Source: Chrysogorgia sp. JL179-B06
Lineage: Eukaryota; Cnidaria; Anthozoa; Scleralcyonacea; Chrysogorgiidae
Assembly: GCA_035772405.1 (NCBI GenBank)
Contig: JAYKKM010000263.1
Location: 1,503,001 to 1,567,000, forward strand
DNA: 64,000 nt
Direction: 5' to 3'
The position numbers were made by a program, and so were the translations under genes. Shown in pieces: positions 1-11,040 of this stretch (position 1 is the first letter of the stretch; the number at the start of each line of letters is the position of its first letter). Under the pieces are notes generated by a model. It saw only the letters and a list, made by a program, of their open reading frames with translations. It did not search any database and had not been told where the DNA came from.

Positions 1-1010
1 ATTTCAGTTCTACGACATGCTTAATGAAAATTGTTTTCTAGGCACATTTTCAGGTCACAGCAAACGGCCTATTATAGAGGGATTAACATAACGCCATGAG
101 TCATTGCTCGATCGTTTGAAAAAGTCGTAGCTATATACGAGTTTCTGTAAAGAAGAATTTCAAATTGCAGTAACTGATAATCAGTTTGCTTACCCCAATG
201 GGGGAAGTTGTACGAATGCTTTAATTAATATACAGTATAATATCTTAAAATTATTAGATAATAAGAACTGTAAAGCAGTTCGTGTTTTCTGCATAGATTT
301 TTCTAAGGCATTCGATTCAGTGAAACATAATATTTTATCAGAAAACTTAAGACACTGTCAATAAGTCCTACGTTAATTAATTGGATACATAGTTTTCTAT
401 GCGATCGTAAGCAGCGGGTTGTTTCTACTGGGTATGTGGGTCCATGGAAACATATCAACAAGGGCACCATTCAGGGTAGTGTAAGTGGGCCGTACTTATT
501 TAATATCTTTTTAAACGAATTAGATGTGATTCGAGACTCAGATTTTTCTATAACCAAGTGATACCACTTTGCAGATGATACCACTTTGATTTCTCCTGTA
601 TGGAAATGTTCTGACACTATAATAGATAATAGCTATGAGAATGTAAAGAGTTTTATGGATTGGACTACAGACAACTGCATGTCATGTAACCCCGAAAAAT
701 GCAAAGAAATTATCTTTCATAAAGGTAGTAGAGTCATGGATGTATATCAGACAGTCTATATTTCATATCCCTCACTGTCCCACAATTTTAGGAATTAAGT
801 TCCAGTCTAATTGTAGATTTACTGAACATATCAGGGAAGTTATGTGTAAGGTTAATCAGTCATTGTACGTTATCACAACTCTAAGAAAAGAAGGATATAC
901 ACAAGAAGAAGTAGATTATTTGTTTCAAGCAATAGTGTTATCTAAAATTAGGTATGGCTTATCAGTCTATGGAGCTTCGTCTCCAGAGTTGACCACCATT
1001 CAATTCTTCT
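1..1010 (+). pseudogene. Degenerate LINE reverse transcriptase (5' part)
   Basis: Remnant of a non-LTR retrotransposon reverse transcriptase. In successive broken frames one reads an RT block around 279-336 (CIDFSKAFDSVKH, the first catalytic Asp region) and the catalytic FADDTTLIS-type block around 565-600, followed by the thumb and tail region (residues around ALVLSKIRYGLSVYG type, about 930-1000). Several stops and frame changes make it non-functional. The reading breaks off at about 1010, where a different element with inverted ends is inserted, and resumes after 2157. Closest family is CR1/L2/Jockey-like from motif style; the clade is inferred, not tested. Confidence 0.8.
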
Positions 1011-2157
1011 TAGCCTGCGTAGCGGCTCTCGAGGGGGGGGGGGGGGGGGGGGGGGAGGGAGAAGAGCGAAAACGCGCGCGAGGGGAAGGGGAGGGAGAGC
1101 CTGCAGGAGTTCTACTGTTTTGTCGTATCCGCCCGGTAATCTCATTTTCAATAGCTGTCAAAATTAACCAATAGCAGTGATTGTTTACATTTGAAAATTT
1201 AAGGCTAAAGAAAATATTATGAAAATATAAATCCACGAAAAAAATCTGAAACATATCAAAACGAATGTTTCCGCTTGTGCAAGAAGTCTTTATAGATCCA
1301 TCTCAATCATCTTCTCAAGTAGCTTGGAGTCTACCCTGGGTGCCAGAGGTTCTTCCGCGCTCGAGCGCAAGAAAACTAAGAAATCTTGTGGAGACGTACA
1401 AACCGTTATCGATAGCGATCAAACCCGATGTAAACCCCCAAATCTCATGCATTGTGCAGTGAAGAGAAAGGTAGCTGAAGCCGTCGCGCCAGAGAGAGAA
1501 AATCCTATTCAAAAATTTCCACGGCGATGCTCTCCTGGCGCAAAAACATCAAGGAAGTAAGTTCTATTTGTCGATGAACATACTAGTGTCAAAGATGCGA
1601 CTTTTTATTGTATGTAAACAATCGTTTAAAAATTGACGGATAATCTGCACACGCTGCCAAGTTTTCACTGAAAATATAAGGTTTTTCAACTGCTCGATAA
1701 ACCTCGCGTCCGTAACATACTCTACAGATCCATATACAATAGGCCCGAAAATATCGTCCATACTCAGTTGTCAATATAGTCGCCAATAGAGCACGCTGTT
1801 ATTCCCATTGACTTGAGCTCTGATATCTCGTCGGCAATGATACTTTTTAAAATAACGATGACCAGAACATATACAGTGTGAAGAATACCAACGACTGAAA
1901 TATCAAACTCTTCCCAAATCTTGAGAGCATCACAGCGATTTTAATACACCTCTCTTCGTAAACAAATGTGTTCTGTGCCATGACGCGCAATAATGAATAA
2001 TTAGGATATCTGTCATTTCCAAACAATCACATTTCTCGTCCACTGAGAGGACGAGTAAATACGACAAAACAGTGGACTTCGTATAGGCTGTCCCTTCCCA
2101 TCCCCTTCTCCCTCCCTCCTCCCCCCCCCCCCTTCGAGAGCCGCTATACGCAGGCTA
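1011..2157. mobile_element. Inverted-repeat DNA element inserted in the LINE
   Basis: The left end (TTAGCCTGCGTAGCGGCTCT from 1010) reappears inverted at 2130-2157, followed in both arms by a long G or C run, a purine-rich stretch and a shared GTTTTGTCGTAT segment, giving imperfect inverted repeats of about 120 bp. The element interrupts the reverse transcriptase frame. ATTCTT lies close to both borders but a clean target duplication cannot be read. No transposase is visible; open frames inside (for example 1324-1560) show no recognisable domain. Probably a non-autonomous DNA transposon; superfamily unknown. Confidence 0.65.
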
Positions 2158-2558
2158 AATTATTCTTGGATCGATGTGTAAAAAGACGTTATTATTCTAA
2201 AGAGATTAGTATTCATAATTAAACTGAACAAAGCGATAAACAGATAGTTAATAAAATAGCTGAAACATCAGAACATCCTTTACAAAAACATTTACCTAAA
2301 GTTAAGCCAAGCTCCAATAGATTGCGAAAGAAAAGTTGATTCAGGCCAGTAGTGAATACCGAAAGATTTAAAAATTCCTTTGTAAATTGGTTGATTTTTA
2401 AATATGAACTAGCTTTTAAGTAGTAGAATTTGCAACTTTTATTATCTTTATATATAATAATTGAACTTAGGGATATAATGTATGATAGTTTTTATACATA
2501 ATTTGTAACGCATGATTTGTATTTAATCATTGTGAATAAAGAGAATTTGAATTTGAAT
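2158..2558 (+). mobile_element. 3' tail of the interrupted LINE
   Basis: The reverse transcriptase C-terminus continues directly after the inserted element (frame reading LDRCVKRRYYSKEIS), then an AT-rich 3' region ending in AATTTGAATTTGAATAT, a short direct repeat typical of CR1/L2-like 3' ends. Confidence 0.6.
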
Positions 2559-2713
2559 ATACTGCTGTGACAAGTCCTATACTGCTGTGACAAGTCCTAT
2601 ACTGCTGTAACAAGTCCTATACTGCTGCAACAAGTCCTATACTGCTGCAACAAGTCCTATACTGCTGCAACAACTATACTGTAACAACTCGTATACTGCT
2701 GCAACAAGTCCTC
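2559..2713. repeat. 20-bp tandem array
   Basis: About seven copies of a unit ACTGCTGYRACAAGTCCTAT, the last ones with small deletions. It starts exactly at the LINE 3' end. Units are contiguous without unique spacers. Confidence 0.9.
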
Positions 2714-3359
2714 ATATCAAAGGGGTAAACTGTATGCTTACTGTTGTCAATGTCATACAAAGTTTGTCATAAAGGAAACCCACATTGCAAAATTTGCAAA
2801 TAAAAATGTATTCTAATTAAAAACTATTTTCTACTGCATGTGTCTTGACGAACAATCAATGTATGGTTGCTCTAATTATTATCTAGATTACATTGACATT
2901 GCTTGACATCCTGTTCTTCATTTTATACTAATTTACAGTGCTAGTACTCAGATAGTTCTTATCTGAAATCTTGCATTAGTTAAATAATGTAAATTTATAT
3001 ATAAAATAAATTTTAAAATTTATATTTCCTAAATTGTCATACTGTACGTCTCACTTAGACAACATATATATGCACACAATATATGAACAGTCTATATATG
3101 CACACAATGTCCTTTTCGAGTGTTTTTATTTGTAACGTGTTTCAAACAGTATAATTTTCACAGCGTGTTCACACAAAAATGGACGAAAATTACGTCAATT
3201 ATTGTGCAAGTCTTATTGGCATCCATTTCGACATCACTGACGCCAACTATGTAAAACTAAAAAGTATGTTTACATTAAAAATATTACGTTATATAATGGC
3301 TAATTATAAAGTATGTATGGATTAAGAATAGTACGTTATAAAATCAACGTTAAAATTTC
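2714..3359. other. Intergenic, no gene seen
   Basis: AT-rich unique-looking DNA. A short direct repeat (TATATATGCACACAATATATGAACAGTCTATATATGCACACAAT type, about 3064-3110) is the only structure seen. Confidence 0.5.
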
Positions 3360-3570
3360 TAGTTACTCAAACAAGAACTAAAGAATCAATTGCAATAAGT
3401 TTAGATTTGAAAGCGTCTAAGGAATTTGAAACAACTGCGTCTTTGGATAGCTCGTTCCATTCCTTAATTGTTCCGGAAAAAAAGAAAATTTAAAAACATC
3501 CTTCGAAAACTTTGGGACTCGAAAATTAAAGTGGTTACCATGTGTCCGTGTCTCAGTTTGGGGAACCAAA
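3360..3570 (-). pseudogene. LINE reverse transcriptase tail fragment
   Basis: On the minus strand a frame reads GTIKEWNELSKDAVVSNS followed by LDAFKSKL, a C-terminal signature seen after the RT domain of CR1/L2-type LINEs. It is preceded in another frame by RHGHMVTTLIFESQSF. A single-base frame break separates the two. Only the tail is present. Confidence 0.55.
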
Positions 3571-3802
3571 TGAGTACGTCATTGTTTTCATATTTGTACC
3601 ATTAAATACTTAACATTAGCGACTACGCAGTAGACACAGTACCCCAAGCGTACCTATTTTTTCTTAGGGTTAGTTTTAGGGGTTGGTATAGAATATTATC
3701 AAAACAATAGTCGCGCTTAAAAAATTCCCAAGATGCTACCGACCGTCTACGGGATTCCAAATGCGCGAAGGCGATCAAGACCCCAGCCTGTTTTTTGACA
3801 TG

Positions 3803-4268
3803 CCTTAAAGTGACCATGACTCCAAATACGATATTACTGGTATAGATGCTACATGAAGTGAAAAGTTGAATGCCAAAATATTTTATGATTTGAGCTTTGC
3901 GTTGATGTGCTATAAAGATTTGTTTGTCAGAAATGCTAATGAGTGTCACGTCTTTACGGCATCATTTCGGATACAATATTCTACTGTTAAAGCAAATTAA
4001 TCCAACTCAAAAGTTGATGATGTACTTGACCGCTATAGTAAAGATTTTATCAACTTTTTCACTCAAATCCTCAACCAGTCTATCACACGGAAAGCAGAAA
4101 AAAGCCAAATGCCGTAAATGACGTCACACTCATTACCATTTCTGACAAACAAATCTTTATAGCACATCAACGCAAAGCTCAAATCATCAAATATTTTGGC
4201 ATTCAACTTTTCACTTCATGTAGCATCTATATCCGTAATATCGTATTTGGGATCATGGGCACTTTAAA
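3803..4268. repeat. Fold-back element, about 150-bp arms
   Basis: Arms 3803-3952 and 4119-4268 are inverted copies over nearly their whole length (shared ACAAATCTTTATAGCACATC and its complement), separated by about 166 bp. Both inner ends carry GTGTCACGTC / TGACGTCACAC next to AATGAGTGT. A third arm copy lies alone at 7995-8119. Non-autonomous fold-back or MITE. Confidence 0.85.
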
Positions 4269-5236
4269 GCTTATTGCCTTGGAATGTCCGGTTTGATTAA
4301 ATCGTAGTAGATAACTTGTGCGTGCGCTTTTCAAATTATTAAAAGCGATAAGAGCGACCTGCCGCGGGGGTTGTCATTAGATTGTGCTATTGTGTGGTGG
4401 TATTTTTGATGTTGCTTTTCATTAATCCCAATTTATCTAGTTAATATAAATTGGCGCTTTAAATATATTAAAAATACTATTTAAACATTGCGGCAAAAAC
4501 GTATTCAAACAAATAGGTTCAATGTCGCTAATGTTTAAGTACTTTTCAAATACTATTTATAATATATTTAATGTTTTCATTTTTAATTAGAGAAAAGTGT
4601 ATAAATATTTGCATTTTATTGACATGAATTATGTAAGATTTTGCTTCCTGTCCGTGTGCATGAATTACAGATATCCGTTCACTCATCACGTGACGTCGAA
4701 TCGTCGTCACTTTTCATTTATATTAATAAAATATTTTTAGTGTTCAACTTTATCTTGTAATCATTTAATGAATCGTTGCTTATTAATTTTTTCGTTACGA
4801 AAAGCATTTATAATATTAAGATTAATTAATTTATAATAAGTAGTCATACAAATTCCACAATGACTATTTTCATTAACTCTTTCATTTCCGGCCCAGTCGA
4901 AATGGGTCCTAGAAGACCCATGAAGTCGTCAATCTAGAAACACGGCACACCGTAACGCAAGATTAAAAATTGAAATTCGAAAGCGCCAGGGGCATTAGAT
5001 GCACTCACACGCCAAATTTGATTTGATTTCTTAAACAACTCTGCGATTGGTGCCATTTTGAATTTTTAAGATGCTACGTACAAGATGGACTTTTCTAGAA
5101 AAATGGAAGTTTTTGAACCTGATTTATGATAATTAATGCTAATTTATATTAACATAATGTGTCTTGTTCGGGAAATTTAAAAGCAGAAGTAAAAGCCGGT
5201 TTATTGGGCTTTCAGAAAATGTATAGCTTTCGCACA
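4269..5236. other. Intergenic, no gene seen
   Basis: AT-rich; contains a short palindrome GGGTCCTAGAAGACCC at 4904-4919 related to two others at 8322-8336 and 8627-8640. Nothing else supported. Confidence 0.45.
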
Positions 5237-5740
5237 CTGATCTCTAAATAAAGACTGGATTGAGCTTTCTATTGTATCTGATGAGCTGATTTTGAAGCCT
5301 GCATATTTGCATAATGTAAATTAACGAGAGATCATTAGAAACTCCGAGTTTGCAAGCAAATCAAACTGTGACGCTAGCAAAATAGGTTTAGTGTCTGGCC
5401 AATACAGTTTCTTTGTTAGCATTAAATGCATAAAATCTTCAACCTAATTTGACGTCTCATATCAGGCTTCTCACTCGGTAATTAGAGCCAACGGCGGCCA
5501 TTGCTAAGGGACCAAAGTCGCAGTAAATCTGTAGGTAGGCGATGAATCGTTTTACCCAGTAATTTGAAAGATGTTTTCTGGTCCTCTTTATAGTAATATT
5601 ATTTTATTTTGCCGATGGTAAGAGCACATAAACTATGAAGAAACCTCATAGGATTCTCAGTTGGTCCCTTAGTAATGGCGGACTTCGGGCTTCATTTCCT
5701 GAACAATAGTTGCTCGATCCAGTCTTTATTTAGAGATCAG
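5237..5740. mobile_element. MITE with about 29-bp terminal inverted repeats
   Basis: CTGATCTCTAAATAAAGACT at 5237 returns inverted as the final bases before 5740. A second internal inverted pair (GGCCATTGCTAAGGGACCA near 5497 against TGGTCCCTTAGTAATGGC near 5662) lies within. No coding capacity. Confidence 0.7.
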
Positions 5741-6239
5741 CGCTTTCGCAACAGTTATGGTTATTTCAAGAGATATCAATAGCACAATGAGGTGGTTCAA
5801 TTTTGGATGTTTCTCAGCCTGTCAGGAAAGAGTTAATAGCATTTAATAACTGGATATAATAAGTTTTGATTGCGGAATTTCGCGATGGTTCTTAAAACGT
5901 TATGAACACCACTGATCATGTCGTTCCTCCAAGTGCTTGGTATAATTATAATTATATTTTTTGGAACAAAAAATTGAAGAAAACAACAGAATGAATGCTT
6001 GTAATTTTTTAATGCTTAATAATGAATGTCTACAAAGCTAGTTAGAACACATTTTAGTTTCATTTCTCCAGATCAAATAATAGGCTGTATATTCTCATGA
6101 CGAAAGATCCATTTCATTCTTCCTGTAATATAAAACATACCCAGAGGTTATCATAATTAATAATTGTTAATATATTTGATATATTTCAGCTGGTGGTCAT
6201 ATGATTGGGTTACAAATTATTCAACATAATAAGTTATTC

Positions 6240-6660
6240 TACTTGAGGTACAGAGATTCAGATGGAGAGCGAAGGTCACAGTGTCAATGATGTACTTGTT
6301 CGATTAATATATGTATACTGTCTGTGCGGCAGTCACTATATATCAATAAGGCTTGGATGTATTATATATATATGCACTGATAGTGAATGTGGCAGGTACA
6401 GTAGCTTAGAGCAGGAAAACGACACATGAATGATTGTCAAGTTCATATCCTCAGAAAAATGAATCTGAGTCCCGGACAGGAATTGAACCTGTAACCTCTG
6501 ATTGCCGGTGAGACGTTCTAACCATTGAGGTACCGAGACTCAGAGGAGAGCGAAGGTTCAATTTCGATTCCTGTCCGGGATTATTTTTCTGGGGATATGA
6601 TGCAGTGATTCGTTTGATATATTTACTACCTGTGCGGTAGTCAGTGTGTATCAGTAATTA
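6240..6660. mobile_element. Head-to-head pair of tRNA-derived SINE copies
   Basis: The minus strand of 6466-6546 holds a tRNA-like core: D-arm-like GGTACCTCAATGGTTAGA and a pol III B box GGTTCAATTCC. The plus strand from about 6533 starts a second copy with its own B-box-like GGTTCAATTTCG at 6555. Both copies run into TCCTGTCCGGGA and TTTTTCTGRGGATATGA. Tail sequence with GTGCGGTAGTCAGT occurs at both sides. Related copies lie at 12385-12500 and 23230-23660. Not a functional tRNA. Confidence 0.65.
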
Positions 6661-6696
6661 TTGGATCGCTTTAAATTTTTACAGCTATTCATACCT

Positions 6697-9600
6697 TTAA
6701 TAATAGTAGTGGATGCCCTTGCGGTTGTGATTTCGATATTTTTTGCCGTATCCGTAGTAGCTGGGATCAGATTGTGTTTCGTCGCTGCAAGAAAATTTAT
6801 CATCGTCATGAATAAAGCATCATTTTAACACTTTGAAAGCAATTATTACAGTTAAAGGACATTGGCAACAAACAATGACCGGAATATAGTAGTTTTAGGT
6901 TGTAAAAATGTTCATCAGCTTATTAAATGTTTTAAACATTATCCAAAATGACCTGTGATGAAGTTGCGGTCATATTTAAAATGGCGGCCCAAGAACCTGT
7001 TTTTATATGGTCTTTTTAACTTCGCGTGACTCTCGTACGACACTGCTGATATAATCAAACGGAATATATGTTTAAACCTTTCTCCATTTTGTCCCCATGC
7101 CCTTAAAAGTGTTGTAACAACAAATTATTAATAAAAGTAAAATTAGTAAAAATTCTTAATTGTCACATTTAATATTGTACTCATTATTACTCGGGTTATC
7201 TGTGGTAGCACCGAGTCAAGGTTTTGGTAGTCTTACCATTCTGTGTTATATTTTACTTTCTATGATGCGATAATGCTGAATCAGCAGTGATACCCTACTG
7301 AAACTGGTGCTATTGCATCATAGTTCCATGCGCAGGCTAAGTTACCCGAGTTAACGCCTCGCGGGCGTCTTGTTTAATAAAATTCGTTATTTAATAAAAT
7401 GTGACTGATAGGCATGCTACGTAGGCAGTGCTGAAAACCTCTTAAAAGTTGGTGTAGTGCCGAAATTTTTGTAGGTCTAACGTTTCACTCTCCCCATGTA
7501 CATTATTTTGGCAGTATACTATACCATCATGTATTATTCAAGACTGTTTTGGTGTTAAAGTTGACGGAAATGACGTCAAATCGGGAATCTGTCTAAATAA
7601 AAACCTCATTACAGGATGCCCGATTTGACGTCATTTCCGTCAACTTTAACACCAAAAAAGTCCATGAAGATGAAATTTTCAGCTTACAAGATATAATTAA
7701 CAATTTATCTAAGGAGAGGCACTTTAATTAGCGTTTTAAAATATTACTATTAATGAGTATATTTACCGATAGTAATAGGAAGGTATCTTTTTGATTGGAC
7801 GACGTCGATGAACTTTTTTATAGCCATAACTGTAATAACCTGGATCAGCCTCAGTTTCATCACTAAAAAATAAAATATATTAGAAATGCGTAAAAGCAAC
7901 TCCTTGCGTGCTCCTTTAATATAGTTTACACTATCAAGTTAAAGCACGATGCATGTAGTAATTTTACAACAATGGCCCGAAAGTGTGTATAACCCAATAC
8001 GATATTACTGATATAGATTTTACATGAAGTGAATAGCAGAATTTTTATGATTTGAGTTTGCATTAATGTTCTAGCTATAACGGTTTATTTGTCCTAAATG
8101 CTAATGAGTGTGACGTCAACGGTTTCTGGATATTGCATTCCTATTCTTTATTACTAGATATAATATGAAAAGGAGAAATGAAAGAACTTCAATGTGTCGA
8201 AAAATACTTAAGAAAGAGTATTTATGTATATTAATGGACGATGTTTTTTGTTGTTTTTCTTATCGATTTTATTAGATATTAATCTAAATACAAAAAATAC
8301 CCAAACGCAAAGAGCGTGAACGGGTCTCGAGGACCCATGAGAGGTGCCTTCCCGTTGAAATTAAAAATACATAAAGTCATAGATCAACTGCTTGGAATTC
8401 ACGATGCACCAACACACACGCGCAGCCCTAACCCCATTCTTCCGAACTCCACTGAAACCACCTTCCCCATGGCTGGCCACCTTTTTGGCTATTTTGTATA
8501 TTACTGTAGATTGTTCTTCTCCTATCTGGCGTTTTATGGCCCTCACCTTTACTGGGCTCAATCATTTTGTAAATTATAAAAAATAATTAAATTATTTAAT
8601 TATTAATTTTGATTAAAATCGGCTTTGGTCCTAGAGGACCATAGCCAATTTATCCCATCTGGAGTGTACAATTTCCTTCATTGATTGCCCAGTAAACAGA
8701 GCTCAGTTAATCCAGTGCGCATAATTCATCTGAGACATGGTGGAAGACATAAATAAAACTGAGTGGAATTCAGAAGCACGAGGTTGATCCTGCACACATA
8801 CAACGATGCTCCGTGGAATACAAACTATCAGAAGGAGCAGTTACGGTATAATGACCATGTACAAGTCATATCAACGTCAAAAGTAGATGTTAGTAATGAT
8901 AAATAAGTATTGAGAAAAAATATTTTCAATGTTGCAAGACTGCAGCGACTACTTCATGGTTTTTTCAAACAGAATTCCTGAGAGGAACAATTCTGTTAAA
9001 CAATTCTGTTTTCGACAATGTGTCCTTCTTCAGGTCAGATGGTCCGAAACGTCGTCCATTAATATACGTAAGTACTCGTACTTATGTATGTTTCGACATA
9101 TTGAAGTTCTTTTATTTCTCCTTTTCATATTATATTCAGTTCTTTTGAGAACTTAGGAGCTTTCATATTTATTGTTATTATTAATTATTACTATGCCACT
9201 TGAATTTCCACTTCAAAACTACAAAAGCTGGAATTTGTTTTTAGTATTTACAAAACCAAAGTTAAATATATTTTATTTGTCAATTTGGCAAGACGTTCGT
9301 AGATTTTAACGGATTTATTTAATCGCAAACGTTTCTGAACTGATCCCTTTTTCTCGGTTGCGAAGTAAAGTGTGTAAAAGCCGAAACCCCATCCATTATT
9401 TAAGAGAATGGACTGCACCTATCCCGCAGGGCGATGTGTAGTCCATTCTCTCAAATAATGGATTGGGTCGAGGCGTTTAGACTATTGATCAACCCATTGT
9501 GACGGAGCCTATTGAGGCACAAACAAATATTGATCCCGCGCCCATTGTGGCGGAGCCCGTTTCTTGTTTTCTAGGAAAATTCCTCAGGGGCAACACTTCC

Positions 9601-10955
9601 CTTGCGATAGTAACTTCTAATTATATAATTAATTGAAGAAATATTTGATATAAATTGGCTTCGTTATTAATGAAATTATGTGTTGAATAATCTGGCGTAC
9701 AGTATACCTGTCATAATAGTAAGGATTTTTTCGGTACGATGGTCGCCGATATGCTGGTAAATAATGCCACCCTGGATCAGCCTGAGTTTCGACGCTATAA
9801 AAATATCACCAAAAATTGCACAGTCAGTGTGAGCATAATAAATATTGGAACAATCATTGCTAAAAGGTAGCCTGTGTGCTTAGCATAAACATCAATGATA
9901 ACTAACTCTCGATTTTTCGCATTTCTATATTGTATGTTGTGTGACTGAATGAATACCACTTACCAGGTAACAAAATAATACCAAATAGCTTCTAATAAAT
10001 TTCATTTGATTTATACATGTTGGGACATGGGGCCCTTAAAATGGCTGGGGCCCTTAAAATGTATTGCTTCATTTGGAGTAAAAAATCCAGGACTAAAGGT
10101 CAGCCTTTCTTTTCATCATTTGTATGTATTTGATTAATATGAAAGGCAATTTATGAAGCATTTGCAATCGACCCCTTCAATCAAATATACATCAGTGTAA
10201 TTACAATATGCGGAGTGTATATGCGACCTAATAAAGATTGTTGCCATGCAAAATGTAGGGAAATCAATCAGAATTACACTTTAAATATCGTGCAAGTAAA
10301 AATATGTTATATATTTTACGGGAATATAATTTGAAGTCTACCCATGACAGCAGACCTCCCGAAGTATCTTGCAACTTAAGGATTGAGACTGCCTAGTTTC
10401 AATTTGTTTCCTTATATACTGCAGTAACCTATCACCTTAATATCGCAAAACTTGTCTCTGATGTCTCCTTAAACAAAAGTGCTTTTTGAAACTTAATCAT
10501 TGATGCCGAACGATCGAAGGAGTCAGATTAAATTTTAACTAAGTATTAATACGCCGCAGCAGCCACGTTTCCAACTTAATTTCTAAACCTTTTAACATTT
10601 AATTAAGATATTCTCCACAAAAATAGGGATCGATTCAGCGAATTTACATTTACAACATACAAACAAATGTATATATACAAATGTTCCTATTTTTGGTTAG
10701 AAGCATATAGGTTCATTAATTGCTGCGAAGTACTGTGTCATTACAAGTATTACCAGCTTACCTGCGCTGTTCGCGTGATGACGAATTTTTAAGCCTGCAC
10801 ACATAACATAATTGTCCATGCTAAGTTCCTACAACTTGGATTTGAATGTTCATAGTTATTTACCTTTTTTCGTCGCTTTCTTCCTCAATAGGCAGTGCAC
10901 ATGCCACTGTAAAAATCACTGCGATAGCAAAGACGAAATACGTCGACTTCATCAT
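6697..10955 (-). CDS. Secreted tyrosine-rich modular protein, four exons
   Basis: Gene model on the minus strand: exon 1 10864-10955, exon 2 9708-9794, exon 3 7767-7862, exon 4 6697-6784. All borders have AG acceptors and GT donors and all junctions are phase 2; the summed length is 363 nt, giving 120 residues and a stop. Exon 1 encodes a signal peptide (MMKSTYFVFAIAVIFTVACA) followed by an acidic LPIEEESDEK. Each later exon encodes one module of 29-32 residues: a start like S/R-D-E-T-Q-A-D-P-G, then aromatic and basic residues, ending YYYD or YYY. The product should enter the secretory pathway. Function unknown; Tyr/Arg-rich repeats could suit a structural or adhesive protein or a peptide precursor. 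Fold-back elements and MITEs fill introns 2 and 3. Exon 4 ends with its stop 2 bases before a good donor-like AG/GTATGA. Confidence 0.72.
7188..7354. mobile_element. Possible small MITE
   Basis: ACTCGGGTTA near the left end and GTTACCCGAGTTAA at the right end form short inverted repeats around 167 bp. It lies in the last intron of the secreted-protein gene. Weak on its own. Confidence 0.35.
7547..7657. repeat. Perfect 39-bp inverted repeat with CRE-like cores
   Basis: Arms 7547-7585 and 7619-7657 are exact inverted complements (GGTGTTAAAGTTGACGGAAA outermost) around a 33-bp loop, and extend about nine bases outward with one mismatch. Each arm holds the palindrome TGACGTCA. It lies in the last intron of the secreted-protein gene. 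Perfect arms suggest a young insertion or selection. Confidence 0.9.
7995..8119. repeat. Solo arm of the 3803-4268 fold-back family
   Basis: Shares ordered blocks with the arm at 3830-3952: AATACGATATTACTG, ATAGATTTTACATGAAGTGAA, TTTATGATTTGAG and GCTAATGAGTGTGACGTC. No inverted partner nearby. Confidence 0.7.
8120..9386. other. Intron 2 of the secreted gene, no other gene seen
   Basis: Holds two short palindromes (GGGTCTCGAGGACCC at 8322, TGGTCCTAGAGGACCA at 8626) about 300 bp apart. The open frames here show no recognisable domain. Confidence 0.4.
9387..9467. repeat. Hairpin-forming inverted repeat
   Basis: Arms of about 30 bp built on CCATTATTTAAGAGAATGGAC and its near complement, with a 19-bp loop. 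Followed by two diverged direct copies of CCCATTGTGRCGGAGCC at about 9500 and 9540. Confidence 0.75.
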
Positions 10956-11030
10956 ATAGTTTTTATCTTGTTCTTCTGAGAGATACAAAGGTGCTGCTTC
11001 TCCGATGTGATCAAACTGTTGAAATCCTCA

Positions 11031-11040
11031 CCTTTTATAT
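11031..11040 (-). promoter_or_regulatory. TATA box of the secreted-protein gene
   Basis: ATATAAAAGG on the minus strand, 76 bp upstream of the ATG at 10955, a fitting position for a core promoter with a 5' leader of roughly 45 bases. It supports the gene model. Confidence 0.65.

Noticed and set aside
1020..1254. Protein with poly-Gly or poly-Pro run
   Set aside because: Both strands give open frames only because of the G/C homopolymer at the element terminus.
2559..2713. CRISPR-like array of 20-bp repeats
   Set aside because: Units are contiguous with no unique spacers and the host is a eukaryote; it is a simple tandem repeat at a LINE tail.
6466..6546. Functional tRNA gene
   Set aside because: D arm and acceptor stem do not pair properly, and related cores are followed by shared SINE tails.
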